Source of the DNA: Legionellaceae bacterium UBA6148
GTDB taxonomy: Bacteria > Pseudomonadota > Gammaproteobacteria > Legionellales > Legionellaceae
Direction of reading: 5' to 3'
DNA length: 64,000 nt
Assembly (NCBI GenBank): GCA_002423125.1
Contig: DIUW01000050.1
Span: 1-64,000 of the forward strand
Below the pieces are notes generated by a model. The model did not search any database and was not told where the DNA came from. It saw only the letters and a program-made list of their open reading frames with translations. Each line of letters begins with the position of its first letter. The first letter of the stretch is position 1. Positions 1-8,503 of this stretch are shown in pieces. Position numbers and translations under genes: made by a program.

Positions 1-219
1 AACTAAAAAAACTTGAGGATCGAGTTATAGCATTTTTCTTCCGTTTAGAAAACTTCTTCCTGGATTTTGGTGGCATAATTTAACTCCAATTAGATTTTAG
101 TTTGTTGACTCACTCCAATGGGTATAGGAGACAAATCTGACACATCATTCAGTTTACTTTGTGTCCTATAATATACCACTGAATGTGACCCGTAAACAAA
201 AATGACGTTAAAAGGAGGG
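1..219. other. Window edge, no gene seen
   Basis: These 219 bases carry no convincing coding sequence. A 63-codon minus-strand frame here has no signal peptide or family motif and runs into the neighbouring gene. The stretch at 120-180 contains a weak imperfect inverted repeat (GGTATAGGAGACAAA against TTTGTGTCCTATAATATACC) that may be a 3' end structure of the gene to the right, but the match is too gapped to call a terminator. Confidence 0.4.
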
Positions 220-558
220 TTAATATAACATGACCGATTTGATCGAATACTGAATACTACACATTTCAGATACGCCACCATTGTTACAAATCACTAAACC
301 GCTTGATGGCTCAACTTTGAATACCCCACCTTGCCATAAACAACACCCTTGTATTTTTTGTAAGTCCATCACGGCGTGGCGAGTACAATAGCATGATGAG
401 TAATCGCCATCATTACAGACGTAGCGACCGGCGGAGGAATCACAATAGTTGATGCCGCCCTTGGCTACGCAGCAATCATTGCACTCTGCTGCATTGACAT
501 AGGAGGGTGATGTGGCCAGCAGTGCGATGGCCAAAAATAATGAACGTTGGTGTGTCAT
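220..558 (-). CDS. Small secreted Cys-rich protein, unknown function
   Basis: I do not recognise this 112-residue protein. It begins with a typical Sec signal peptide (residues 1-23, basic MTHQR start, hydrophobic core, VNA-AEC cleavage region, either signal peptidase I or possibly II). The mature part of about 90 residues holds roughly a dozen cysteines, including two CC pairs (CNDCC, GCCLW) and CYC, which suggests a disulfide-stabilised periplasmic or secreted protein. The two halves, each with a CC followed by a GG-x-CN type segment, look like a degenerate internal duplication. It lies 49 bases downstream of rmuC on the same strand and could be cotranscribed with it. No enzymatic motif is visible. 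Confidence 0.6.
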   Translation of the reverse strand: MTHQRSLFLAIALLATSPSYVNAAECNDCCVAKGGINYCDSSAGRYVCNDGDYSSCYCTRHAVMDLQKIQGCCLWQGGVFKVEPSSGLVICNNGGVSEMCSIQYSIKSVMLY

Positions 559-607
559 GCTGGTTCTCTCTCGAAGAGGCTACTTACTATTTAGCATAGC
601 ACAGGAA

Positions 608-1861
608 TTACGTGATCTCTTCTGCGGGTACAAGAACAGGCAATGCAGTGTCTTTGTATTCTAGCTCGACACTTTCTATTTTTTGGAAACGTTGGGTTAT
701 TTTTTTTGCGGAAGTATTCACTTCGTTTGCATCTTGGTGTGCCAAGTCGATGTGTTTGGTTAATTTATCCATGCGTTTTTCAAAGCGGAGAAAGTCTTCG
801 GCTAAGGCATGGAGGTGTTTTTGAATGACGTGAATTTGCTTGCGTGTTGCGTCGTCTTTGAGAACGGCTCTGGCAGTGGTTAATACGGCCATTAGTGTGG
901 TTGGAGATACAATCCACACTTTCATCCGCTGTGACATCGCAATGATTTCAGGGTAATTGGCGTGAATTTCTGCAAAAATAGCTTCGGCAGGAATGAACAT
1001 CATTGCTCCGTCGCATGTTTCATTGGGAATAATGTATTTTTCAGCAATGTCTTTAATGTGTTTTTGAACATCAAGTTTAAATTGCTGTTGAGCCGCCTTT
1101 TTATCCGGTGAATTGGGTTCATAATTCATCGCGCGTTGATAATTTTCCAGTGGAAATTTAGCGTCAATGACAATATTTCCTGTTGGGTCTGGGAGGAATA
1201 AAATGCAGTCAGCGCGCTTTTGATTACTTAGCGTATGTTGTAAGCTGTAGTGTGAGCTGGGCATGGCATTGGCAATCAGTGCGGATAGCTGGATCTCTCC
1301 AAAGGCACCGCGGGATTTTTTATCAATCAGGATGTCTTGAAGGCTGACCACATGCTGTGATAGCTCGGTAATTTTCTTTTGTGCTTCATCAATAATGGCG
1401 AGTCGTCGAACGATATCAGTAAAAGTGGATGATGTCTTTTCAAAGCCTTCGGCCAGTCGATGATTGACCTGATGAGTCAGGTTATGCAAATGACTGCGAA
1501 TTTCTTCAGTGAGTGATTGTAAATGTTTGGTAAGGGCATCGGTGTGTTGTTTAAAGCTATGTTGCATTTGCTCTCGTACATCACTCATTTGTCGCGCTAT
1601 TGCTTCAGTAATGAGTTGTTGGTTGGTAAGTTGTCCTTGTGATATTTTTTCGTGAATGCTGTATTGGCTGGTTTGATACGCCTGCTGTAGTTCAAGTTGT
1701 AGTTGATGAAGCTGTGTTGTGAGTGTTGTCTGCAGTTTATCGGAATGGTATTCGGCCTGTTTTTTTTGGTTGGTTTGTTGTTTGATGATCCCTATAATTA
1801 GGGCGTATTGAAATACTATCGCGATGCTTGCAATGATAATGATAAGTAATAAATCGGTCAT
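608..1861 (-). CDS. rmuC: RmuC family DNA recombination protein
   Basis: A 417-residue RmuC-family protein. RmuC limits inversion at short inverted repeats in E. coli and is thought to act through a PD-(D/E)XK-like nuclease fold. An N-terminal membrane anchor (about residues 4-25) is followed by a long Gln/His-rich coiled coil (about 30-170), then the conserved core with the segments GAFGE (about 186-190), DAKFPLENY (about 233-241) and VSPTTLMA. The D-A-K motif is the expected nuclease-like signature. The short Lys/Glu-rich C-terminus is usual for the family. It is divergent from ligA, so both can be driven from the 85-base region between them. Confidence 0.93.
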   Translation of the reverse strand: MTDLLLIIIIASIAIVFQYALIIGIIKQQTNQKKQAEYHSDKLQTTLTTQLHQLQLELQQAYQTSQYSIHEKISQGQLTNQQLITEAIARQMSDVREQMQHSFKQHTDALTKHLQSLTEEIRSHLHNLTHQVNHRLAEGFEKTSSTFTDIVRRLAIIDEAQKKITELSQHVVSLQDILIDKKSRGAFGEIQLSALIANAMPSSHYSLQHTLSNQKRADCILFLPDPTGNIVIDAKFPLENYQRAMNYEPNSPDKKAAQQQFKLDVQKHIKDIAEKYIIPNETCDGAMMFIPAEAIFAEIHANYPEIIAMSQRMKVWIVSPTTLMAVLTTARAVLKDDATRKQIHVIQKHLHALAEDFLRFEKRMDKLTKHIDLAHQDANEVNTSAKKITQRFQKIESVELEYKDTALPVLVPAEEIT

Positions 1862-1945
1862 GTTTGTTATATCTTGAAATAAATAAATAGTATACGTGGC
1901 ATTGGGAAAAATTGCATATACTCAGATTGATATTTAAAATGGATA

Positions 1946-3982
1946 ATGATTATGGAAACAAAATCGGCATTGGATCAAATCAACACTCTAAAAGAGCAAA
2001 TACGAAACTACGATTATCATTATTACGTTCTGGATGAGCCATTGGTGCCGGATGCTGAATATGATCGGTGTTTTAAGGCATTGCAACTACTCGAGCAGGA
2101 GCATCCTGAATCGATGACGGCAGATTCTCCAACGCAGCGAGTTGGCGCGACTGTTGCGTCATCACTTGAACCGATTGGGCATCAAAAACCAATGTTGTCA
2201 TTGGGGAATGTGTTTAGTGAAGATGAGTTGATGGCCTTTATGAAGCGGGTTGCGTCGACACTTGATGTAGAGCCTAGTCATTTGTTATTTGCATGTGAGC
2301 CCAAATTAGATGGTTTGGCGGTGAATATTACTTATGAAAACGGTCTATTGATTCATGCTGCAACTCGAGGTGATGGATCTGTTGGAGAAAATATAACCAA
2401 TAATATTAAAACCATTGCATCGATTCCATTAAAATTAATGATAGATAATCCTCCGGCATTGATCGAAGTCCGTGGCGAGGTATACATGCCAAAAGCAGGC
2501 TTTGAAGCGTTTAATGAACAGGCTCGGCAACGAGGCGAGAAAACATTTGTTAATCCACGTAACGCAGCGGCCGGCAGTTTGCGACAATTGAATCCACAAA
2601 TAACCGCGACTCGACCATTGGCAATATATTGTTATGGTGTGGGCGTTTGTGACGGATATGTGTTACCCGATAGCCATCTTGAACAGTTGGCGTTATTGCG
2701 AACGATGGGCTTTCGTGTGACCAAAGAAACACAGGCAGCACGTGGGCTTGATGGCTGTATGGCTTATTATCATTCGATGCAAGCCAATCGGAACGCACTG
2801 CCGTTTGAAATAGACGGGGTAGTTTATAAAATAGACAGTGCACGATTGCAAGACGAACTAGGTTACGTCTCGCGGGCGCCGCGGTGGGCTTGTGCGCATA
2901 AATTTCCTGCCAGTGAAGAAATGACAACGTTGTTGTCAGTTGATTTTCAAGTCGGTCGTACAGGAGCCTTGACGCCTGTTGCGCGGTTGCAGCCCGTTGC
3001 GGTGGGAGGGGTGACTGTGAGTAATGCGACGTTACATAATTTGGATGAGATCATTCGTAAAGACATTCGCATTGGTGATGTGGTGATTATTCGGCGCGCG
3101 GGTGATGTGATTCCTGAAGTGGTTTCGGTTGTTCTTGAGAAACGACCGTCTATGACCTCTTTCATTGAACTACCCGTAGTTTGTCCCGTATGTGGAGCAG
3201 AGGTGATTCGAGAGCCAGGTGATGCCATTGCTCGTTGCACCGGTGGTTTGTTTTGCAGTGCACAATTGAAGCGTAGTGTTTGGCATTTTGCATCTCGAAA
3301 AGCGATGGCAATTGATGGCTTAGGCGATAGTTTGATTGAGCAGTTGGTTGATACGGGGATGTTGAAGGATTTGTCTGATCTCTATTGTTTAGACATGCAG
3401 CAGCTTGAGCAACTACCACGAATGGGTAAAAAATCAGCTGAAAATTTAATTCATTCAATTGAAAAAACGAAAGCAACTACGTTTCATCGCTTCATTTACG
3501 CGCTTGGAATTCGTGAAATTGGTGAGGCAGGTGCTCGAGTTCTTGCCAATCATTTTCACGATTTAGCGGCTTTACAGTCAGCGACATTAGAGGAATTAAT
3601 GTCGTTGAAAGACATCGGGCCAATAGCAGCAGATTATGTGATTCATTTTTTTGCACAGCCTCATAATATGGCGATCATCAATCGTTTAACTGACCGAGGC
3701 GTACATTGGCCTGTTGCTGAAAAAAGGGTTATTGATACGCAAAATCCTTTTTATGGAAAAACGGTTGTTTTAACAGGATCGCTTGCAAGCATGGGACGCG
3801 AAGAAGCGAAAGCGCTTTTGCTCTCTTTGGGTGCACAAGTGAGTGGGAGTGTGTCTAAAAAAACGAATTATGTGATTGTTGGCGAGGATGCGGGTTCGAA
3901 ATATACGAAGGCAGTTGAACTTGGGGTGGCGGTGTTGACTGAGGAGGAGTGGAGGCGATTGTGGCAGGATACAATAATTTGA
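1946..3982 (+). CDS. ligA: NAD-dependent DNA ligase LigA
   Basis: A 678-residue NAD+-dependent DNA ligase that seals nicks in replication and repair. The order is complete: Ia domain with YDYHYYVLD (about 22-30), adenylation domain with catalytic K120 in EPKLDG, OB fold, four-Cys zinc finger (CPVCG, then CTGG and FCSAQ, about 413-435), helix-hairpin-helix repeats (QLPRMGKKSAENL and LKDIGPIAADY), and a C-terminal BRCT domain beginning near YGKTVVLTGSL. Length fits the family (E. coli 671). The first ATG is at 1946 and a second in-frame ATG is at 1952; either may be used. Its last codons overlap the start of the downstream transporter gene, suggesting translational coupling. Confidence 0.97.
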   Translation: MIMETKSALDQINTLKEQIRNYDYHYYVLDEPLVPDAEYDRCFKALQLLEQEHPESMTADSPTQRVGATVASSLEPIGHQKPMLSLGNVFSEDELMAFMKRVASTLDVEPSHLLFACEPKLDGLAVNITYENGLLIHAATRGDGSVGENITNNIKTIASIPLKLMIDNPPALIEVRGEVYMPKAGFEAFNEQARQRGEKTFVNPRNAAAGSLRQLNPQITATRPLAIYCYGVGVCDGYVLPDSHLEQLALLRTMGFRVTKETQAARGLDGCMAYYHSMQANRNALPFEIDGVVYKIDSARLQDELGYVSRAPRWACAHKFPASEEMTTLLSVDFQVGRTGALTPVARLQPVAVGGVTVSNATLHNLDEIIRKDIRIGDVVIIRRAGDVIPEVVSVVLEKRPSMTSFIELPVVCPVCGAEVIREPGDAIARCTGGLFCSAQLKRSVWHFASRKAMAIDGLGDSLIEQLVDTGMLKDLSDLYCLDMQQLEQLPRMGKKSAENLIHSIEKTKATTFHRFIYALGIREIGEAGARVLANHFHDLAALQSATLEELMSLKDIGPIAADYVIHFFAQPHNMAIINRLTDRGVHWPVAEKRVIDTQNPFYGKTVVLTGSLASMGREEAKALLLSLGAQVSGSVSKKTNYVIVGEDAGSKYTKAVELGVAVLTEEEWRRLWQDTII

Positions 3983-6138
3983 ACATCTTGCCCATGCTTA
4001 TTCAAGCGTTACTGATTATTACTGCATCGATCGTGCCCCAAGCATTGAACGCACTTGTTTTAAATAATCCCTATTCTCATGCCAACACAACAAAAAAAAT
4101 TTATTACACGTCGTTTGCTGAACAACCTAAAACGCTTGATCCAGCGACGTCTTATGCGGCCAATGAATTGATATTCATTGGCCAAATTTATGAGCCCGTG
4201 TTGCAATATGATTATCTGACTCGCCCTTATAAATTGATCCCCTTAACGGCATCAGCAATGCCTGAAGTACGGCGATATGATGAAAAGGGGCGCTTATTGA
4301 TGAGTGATTCAGGGGTGGCTGCGACGAGTGTTTATAGGATTCATATTAAACCTGGAATTTTATACCAACCTCATCCTGCATTGGCCGCTATTGTTGAGGA
4401 TATCTCATCGAACTATCTTCAGCATCACCACATCAATCAACTCGCTGATTTTAAAAAAACGGGAACGCGTGAGCTCATTGCGGAAGATTATATTTATCAG
4501 ATTAAGCGCTTGGCCAACCCTCACGTTAATTCATCGATATATGGCATGATGAGTGAGCATATTGTTGGGTTTCGTGACTATGCATCGACATTGCCTGATA
4601 AAACGCGGCATTCAGGTTTCTTAGACTTGCGTGATTATCCGCTGAGTGGAGTGCGTCTTATCGATCGATATACGTATGAAATTACACTGAATGGTGATTA
4701 TCCACAGTTTATGTTTTGGCTGGCAATGACTTTTTTTGCGCCAGTGCCTTGGGAGGTCGATCAATTTTATGCATTACCCGGAATGGCTGAAAAAAACCTT
4801 GGATTTGGTTGGTATCCGATTGGAACAGGGGCATTTATGATGACTGAGAATAATCCTAATAGCCGGATGGTCTTGGTGAAAAATCCGAATTTTCGTGTTG
4901 AATATTTTCCTACCAATGGCAGTGAAAGCGATAAGAAAAAAGGCTATCTTGCCCATGCGGGTGAGCGAATTCCAATGATTGATAAAGTGGTTTTCGTGCT
5001 AGAAAAAGAAACGATTCCTCGATGGAATAAATTTTTGCAAGGCTACTATGATCTATCAGGAATTGCGACTGATAGTTTCGATCAAGCCATTACAGTAAAC
5101 TCCAATGGGACGATGGCTTTGACGCCTAAAATGCTTGAAAAAGGGATTACTCTGCAAGAAGTCGCTGAACCGGCCGTGTTTTATATGGGCTTTAATATGC
5201 TTGATGATGTAGTTGGTGGCTCGAGTGAGCGAGCCCGCAAATTAAGACAGGCTATCTCTATTGCCGTTAATTATGATGAGAATATCAATATATTTTTTAA
5301 TGGGCGCGGTGAACCTGCTCAAGGACCTATTCCTCCAGGAATTTTTGGTTATCAAGTAGGTGAGAAAGGAATGAATCCCTATGTTTACACCTGGGAAAAT
5401 CATCAACGAAAACGACGATCCATTGAAGAAGCGCGAACATTGATGAGAGAGGCGGGTTATCCCGGTGGGCGAGATCCTCAAACGCATCGCGCATTGACGC
5501 TTCATTATGATGTCCCTTCAACGGGTGGGCCTGATGAAAAAGCGGCGCTGAATTGGATGATGAAAGAATTTGCTTTGATTGGAATTGATTTAGACGTTCG
5601 GGCTACACAATACAATCGTTTTCAAGAGAAAATGCGTAGTGGTAATACGCAATTATTTACCTGGGGATGGAGCGCTGATTATCCCGATCCGGAGAACTTC
5701 CTGTTTTTATTGGTTGGAAAGAATGGAAAAGTAAACTATGGCGGTGAAAACGTGTCAAATTATTCAAACCCCAAATATGATGCATTATTCAAAGAAATGA
5801 AAAACAGACCAAACGATGCTAAACGTTTAGAGTTGATTGATCAAATGCTTGAAATTTTTCATTACGATGCGCCTTGGGCGGGTGGTGTTAATACAAAAAT
5901 ACCTGTTTTACGCCAGCAATGGATGACACCGATCAAACCCAATGGTGTGTCGCAGAATACATTAAAATACGTGGCACTTGACATCCCTTTACGCAATCAT
6001 TTACAGCTCCAGTGGAATCAAGCCATCATCTGGCCACTTATGTTGCTGGGAGGACTTTTAGTATTGTTTCTAATACCGTTTGTATTGGTGTATCAATTGA
6101 ACCAGGGACTTCCGGTGAAACGGATGAAAACACCATGA
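3961..6138 (+). CDS. ABC transporter peptide-binding protein with C-terminal TM
   Basis: A solute-binding protein of the SBP_bac_5 (OppA/DppA/YejA) family, about 725 residues, which would deliver oligopeptides to the two permeases downstream. Family marks are the N-terminal EQPKTLDPATSYAANE segment and the C-terminal WSADYPDPENFL segment. I chose GTG 3961 because GGAGG lies 5 bases before it; GTG 3949 and ATG 3994 are alternatives, all keeping the hydrophobic leader (LIQALLIITASIVPQALNA). It is longer than OppA (about 540) and ends with a strongly hydrophobic segment (about 20 residues after NQAIIWPLM) and a basic tail, so the protein appears membrane-anchored at its C-terminus. It overlaps ligA by 22 bases and the next permease by 4. 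Confidence 0.88.
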   Translation: MAGYNNLNILPMLIQALLIITASIVPQALNALVLNNPYSHANTTKKIYYTSFAEQPKTLDPATSYAANELIFIGQIYEPVLQYDYLTRPYKLIPLTASAMPEVRRYDEKGRLLMSDSGVAATSVYRIHIKPGILYQPHPALAAIVEDISSNYLQHHHINQLADFKKTGTRELIAEDYIYQIKRLANPHVNSSIYGMMSEHIVGFRDYASTLPDKTRHSGFLDLRDYPLSGVRLIDRYTYEITLNGDYPQFMFWLAMTFFAPVPWEVDQFYALPGMAEKNLGFGWYPIGTGAFMMTENNPNSRMVLVKNPNFRVEYFPTNGSESDKKKGYLAHAGERIPMIDKVVFVLEKETIPRWNKFLQGYYDLSGIATDSFDQAITVNSNGTMALTPKMLEKGITLQEVAEPAVFYMGFNMLDDVVGGSSERARKLRQAISIAVNYDENINIFFNGRGEPAQGPIPPGIFGYQVGEKGMNPYVYTWENHQRKRRSIEEARTLMREAGYPGGRDPQTHRALTLHYDVPSTGGPDEKAALNWMMKEFALIGIDLDVRATQYNRFQEKMRSGNTQLFTWGWSADYPDPENFLFLLVGKNGKVNYGGENVSNYSNPKYDALFKEMKNRPNDAKRLELIDQMLEIFHYDAPWAGGVNTKIPVLRQQWMTPIKPNGVSQNTLKYVALDIPLRNHLQLQWNQAIIWPLMLLGGLLVLFLIPFVLVYQLNQGLPVKRMKTP

Positions 6139-7115
6139 TGCTGAATTATGTATGTCGTCGATTATTGCATGTCATGCCTATTTTGATAGGCATTAATTTA
6201 TTAACGTTTGCGCTATTTTTCATGGTGAACACACCTGATGATATGGCGCGAATGCAGCTTGGGCAGAAATATGTGAAACCAATCGCCATTGAGCAATGGA
6301 AAGCTGAGCGTGGTTATAATTTACCCTTGTTTTATAATGCGGATCAGGCGGGTATGGGGCATTTAACGCAAACGTTATTTTTTCAAAAATCCTTTCGTTT
6401 ATTTGAGTTTGATTTTGGACGATCGGATGCGGGGCGTGATATTGGATATGATGTATCGCATCGAATGTGGCCAAGCCTAGCCATTGCTATTCCGGAACTG
6501 ATATTGGGAATGACTCTGAATATTCTATTTGCGATGATGATGGCTTTTTTTAGAACAACAAAGCTTGATCTGGTTGGAGTTATGCTGTGTATTGTGCTTA
6601 TGTCGATATCCAGTATGTTTTATATTATTGGAGGGCAGTATTTTTTTGGAAAAATGTTGCGACTAGTCCCTATTTCAGGTTATGACGGCGGATTGAATAG
6701 TATTAAATTTGTATTGCTTCCGGTGATTGTTGCGGTATTTTCTGGCATGGGAGCGGGGGGGCGTTGGTACCGTACTTTATTTTTGGAGGAAATGAATCGA
6801 GATTATGTCAGAACCGCGCGGGCAAAGGGACTATCAGAGTATTATATCTTAATGCATCATGTGCTGAAAAATGCCATGTTGCCGATATTAACGGGGGTCG
6901 TTGTGCTTATCCCGTCGTTGTTTATGGGCAGTTTAATTTTGGAATCTTTTTTTGGTGTGCCGGGTTTAGGTAGTTACATGATCGATGCTATTCAACAACA
7001 AGATTTTGCAATTGTGAGAGCAATGGTATTTTTGGGTTCGGTTCTCTATATCGTTGGGTTAATTTTGACCGATATTTCTTATACATTCGTTGATCCGCGG
7101 GTGAAATTAGCATGA
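6135..7115 (+). CDS. ABC transporter permease, OppB/DppB type
   Basis: The first inner-membrane permease of the peptide importer, 326 residues from ATG 6135. That ATG overlaps the TGA of the binding protein (ATGA), which is why I reject the longer frame opening at 6012. The start MLNYVCRRLLHVMPILIGIN is the standard OppB N-terminus, followed by a periplasmic loop and five further membrane segments. The EAA loop that contacts the ATPase is present (MNRDYVRTARAKGLSEY). The C-terminus ends in DPRVKLA, a typical family ending. The gene is translationally coupled to both neighbours. Substrate cannot be read from sequence; peptide is the family default. Confidence 0.93.
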   Translation: MMLNYVCRRLLHVMPILIGINLLTFALFFMVNTPDDMARMQLGQKYVKPIAIEQWKAERGYNLPLFYNADQAGMGHLTQTLFFQKSFRLFEFDFGRSDAGRDIGYDVSHRMWPSLAIAIPELILGMTLNILFAMMMAFFRTTKLDLVGVMLCIVLMSISSMFYIIGGQYFFGKMLRLVPISGYDGGLNSIKFVLLPVIVAVFSGMGAGGRWYRTLFLEEMNRDYVRTARAKGLSEYYILMHHVLKNAMLPILTGVVVLIPSLFMGSLILESFFGVPGLGSYMIDAIQQQDFAIVRAMVFLGSVLYIVGLILTDISYTFVDPRVKLA

Positions 7116-8434
7116 GCTTGGGATTATTATGGACAGACAAATGTTTTTTCCTTGTGCTTGCAGTGATTGCTATCATGATTCTCAATGGATTGCGGCACCC
7201 TCCAACTCGATTAGCACTCGGCCGTATTTTTTCAAAACCCGTTTCAGTGATGTCGGCGGTGATATTGGCATTTTTTTTAATCATCGGAATATTGGATTCG
7301 ATTCATTTTAAGCAAGACTCTCACTCCTTGTTTGATAAAATGATCGCACCTTTAGGAGAGGTGTACGAAAAAACCTATTCTGCCCCGCTAGCATTAACGT
7401 TGTATTCATCGGAGGTGGTGATAAACAATGGTCGATCGAGTTTAACGCACCCGCGTTTGGATCATATTTCCAAAACGTTGCAAAATAATACTCAGAAAAA
7501 AGCGTTGATCCAGCATGTCGTGTGGAAGGCTTTTGTGGTGAGTGCGTTGTTTGTGTTGGGATTGTGGCCGGGAATTGTTTTTGTCCGTCGTTCCGATCGC
7601 AAGGACGGTCTCTCATCTCCATTATTAGCGGGATTGTTGACTCTATTTGTTTGTTTAATGATTGCCAGCGCGAGTTATTGGATTTCACGAGATTTGCATT
7701 TGTTGGGGACTGGCAAGATTGGGCAAGATGTTTTCTATGCAACGGTCAAAAGTATTCGTACTGGCCTGATGATTGGGATTTTAACGACGTTATTTATGAT
7801 GCCATTGGCATTATTGCTTGGGATTGCCGCGGGTTATTTTGGTGGTGTGATTGATGATGTGATTCAGTATATTTACACCACGCTAAGCTCGATTCCAGGT
7901 GTCTTGCTTATTACTGCATCCGTGTTGTCAATGCAAACGTATATTACGAATCACCCCGATCAATTTACAACGCTGGATGAAAATGCTGACGCACGTTTAT
8001 TGGCTTTGTGCTTTATTTTGGGTGTCACCAGTTGGACGAGTTTGTGTCGATTGTTGCGTGCTGAAGCAATGAAGCTTAAAGAGGTGGATTATGTATTAGC
8101 AGCTAAGGCATTGGGGAGTGGATCGTTCAAAATCATTGTTAAGCATTTATTACCGAACGTTATGCACATTGTGATCATCACGTTTGTGTTGGATTTTAGC
8201 TTTTTAGTTCTTGCAGAAGCCGTGTTGTCTTACGTTGGGGTCGGCGTATCACCGCTTACAATGAGCTGGGGCAATATGATCAATGCCGCTAGACTTGAGC
8301 TTGCACGTGACCCGGTGGTGTGGTGGCCGATGTTGGCAGCATTTAGTTTTATGTTTACGTTAGTATTAGCGAGTAATTTGTTTGCTGACGCAGTAGAGGA
8401 TGCATTTAACCCCCGACATCATTTTGGCGTATAG
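7112..8434 (+). CDS. ABC transporter permease, OppC/DppC type
   Basis: The second permease of the same importer, 440 residues, starting in an ATGA overlap with the first. It is longer than OppC (about 300) because of two extra N-terminal membrane segments and a soluble insertion of roughly 100 residues (about 70-130) before the core. The core carries the EAA loop (EAMKLKEVDYVLAAKALGSG) and the family ending WWPMLAAFSFMFTLVLASN. N-terminal extension of this kind is known in YejE-like permeases, so a YejABE-like importer is likely. No ATP-binding subunit follows: dnaE begins 69 bases later. The ATPase must be encoded elsewhere or shared with another importer. Confidence 0.9.
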   Translation: MSLGLLWTDKCFFLVLAVIAIMILNGLRHPPTRLALGRIFSKPVSVMSAVILAFFLIIGILDSIHFKQDSHSLFDKMIAPLGEVYEKTYSAPLALTLYSSEVVINNGRSSLTHPRLDHISKTLQNNTQKKALIQHVVWKAFVVSALFVLGLWPGIVFVRRSDRKDGLSSPLLAGLLTLFVCLMIASASYWISRDLHLLGTGKIGQDVFYATVKSIRTGLMIGILTTLFMMPLALLLGIAAGYFGGVIDDVIQYIYTTLSSIPGVLLITASVLSMQTYITNHPDQFTTLDENADARLLALCFILGVTSWTSLCRLLRAEAMKLKEVDYVLAAKALGSGSFKIIVKHLLPNVMHIVIITFVLDFSFLVLAEAVLSYVGVGVSPLTMSWGNMINAARLELARDPVVWWPMLAAFSFMFTLVLASNLFADAVEDAFNPRHHFGV

Positions 8435-8455
8435 TCGTCCTCGACTTTAGCCATA

Positions 8456-8464
8456 TGTTATACT
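8456..8464 (+). promoter_or_regulatory. Candidate extended -10 promoter for dnaE
   Basis: TGTTATACT matches an extended -10 element (TGn plus a TATAAT-like hexamer) and lies 39 bases before the dnaE ATG, in the only intergenic gap between the transporter and dnaE. No good -35 hexamer is visible, which is tolerated by extended -10 promoters. This is motif reading only. Confidence 0.4.
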
Positions 8465-8503
8465 AAACCCATTGGAAGTGAAGATACTGGATCTGGTCTC
8501 ATT

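Noticed and set aside
90..281. A 63-codon minus-strand ORF at the left edge
   Set aside because: It overlaps the secreted-protein gene, has no signal peptide, motif or good ribosome site, and mixed composition typical of chance frames.
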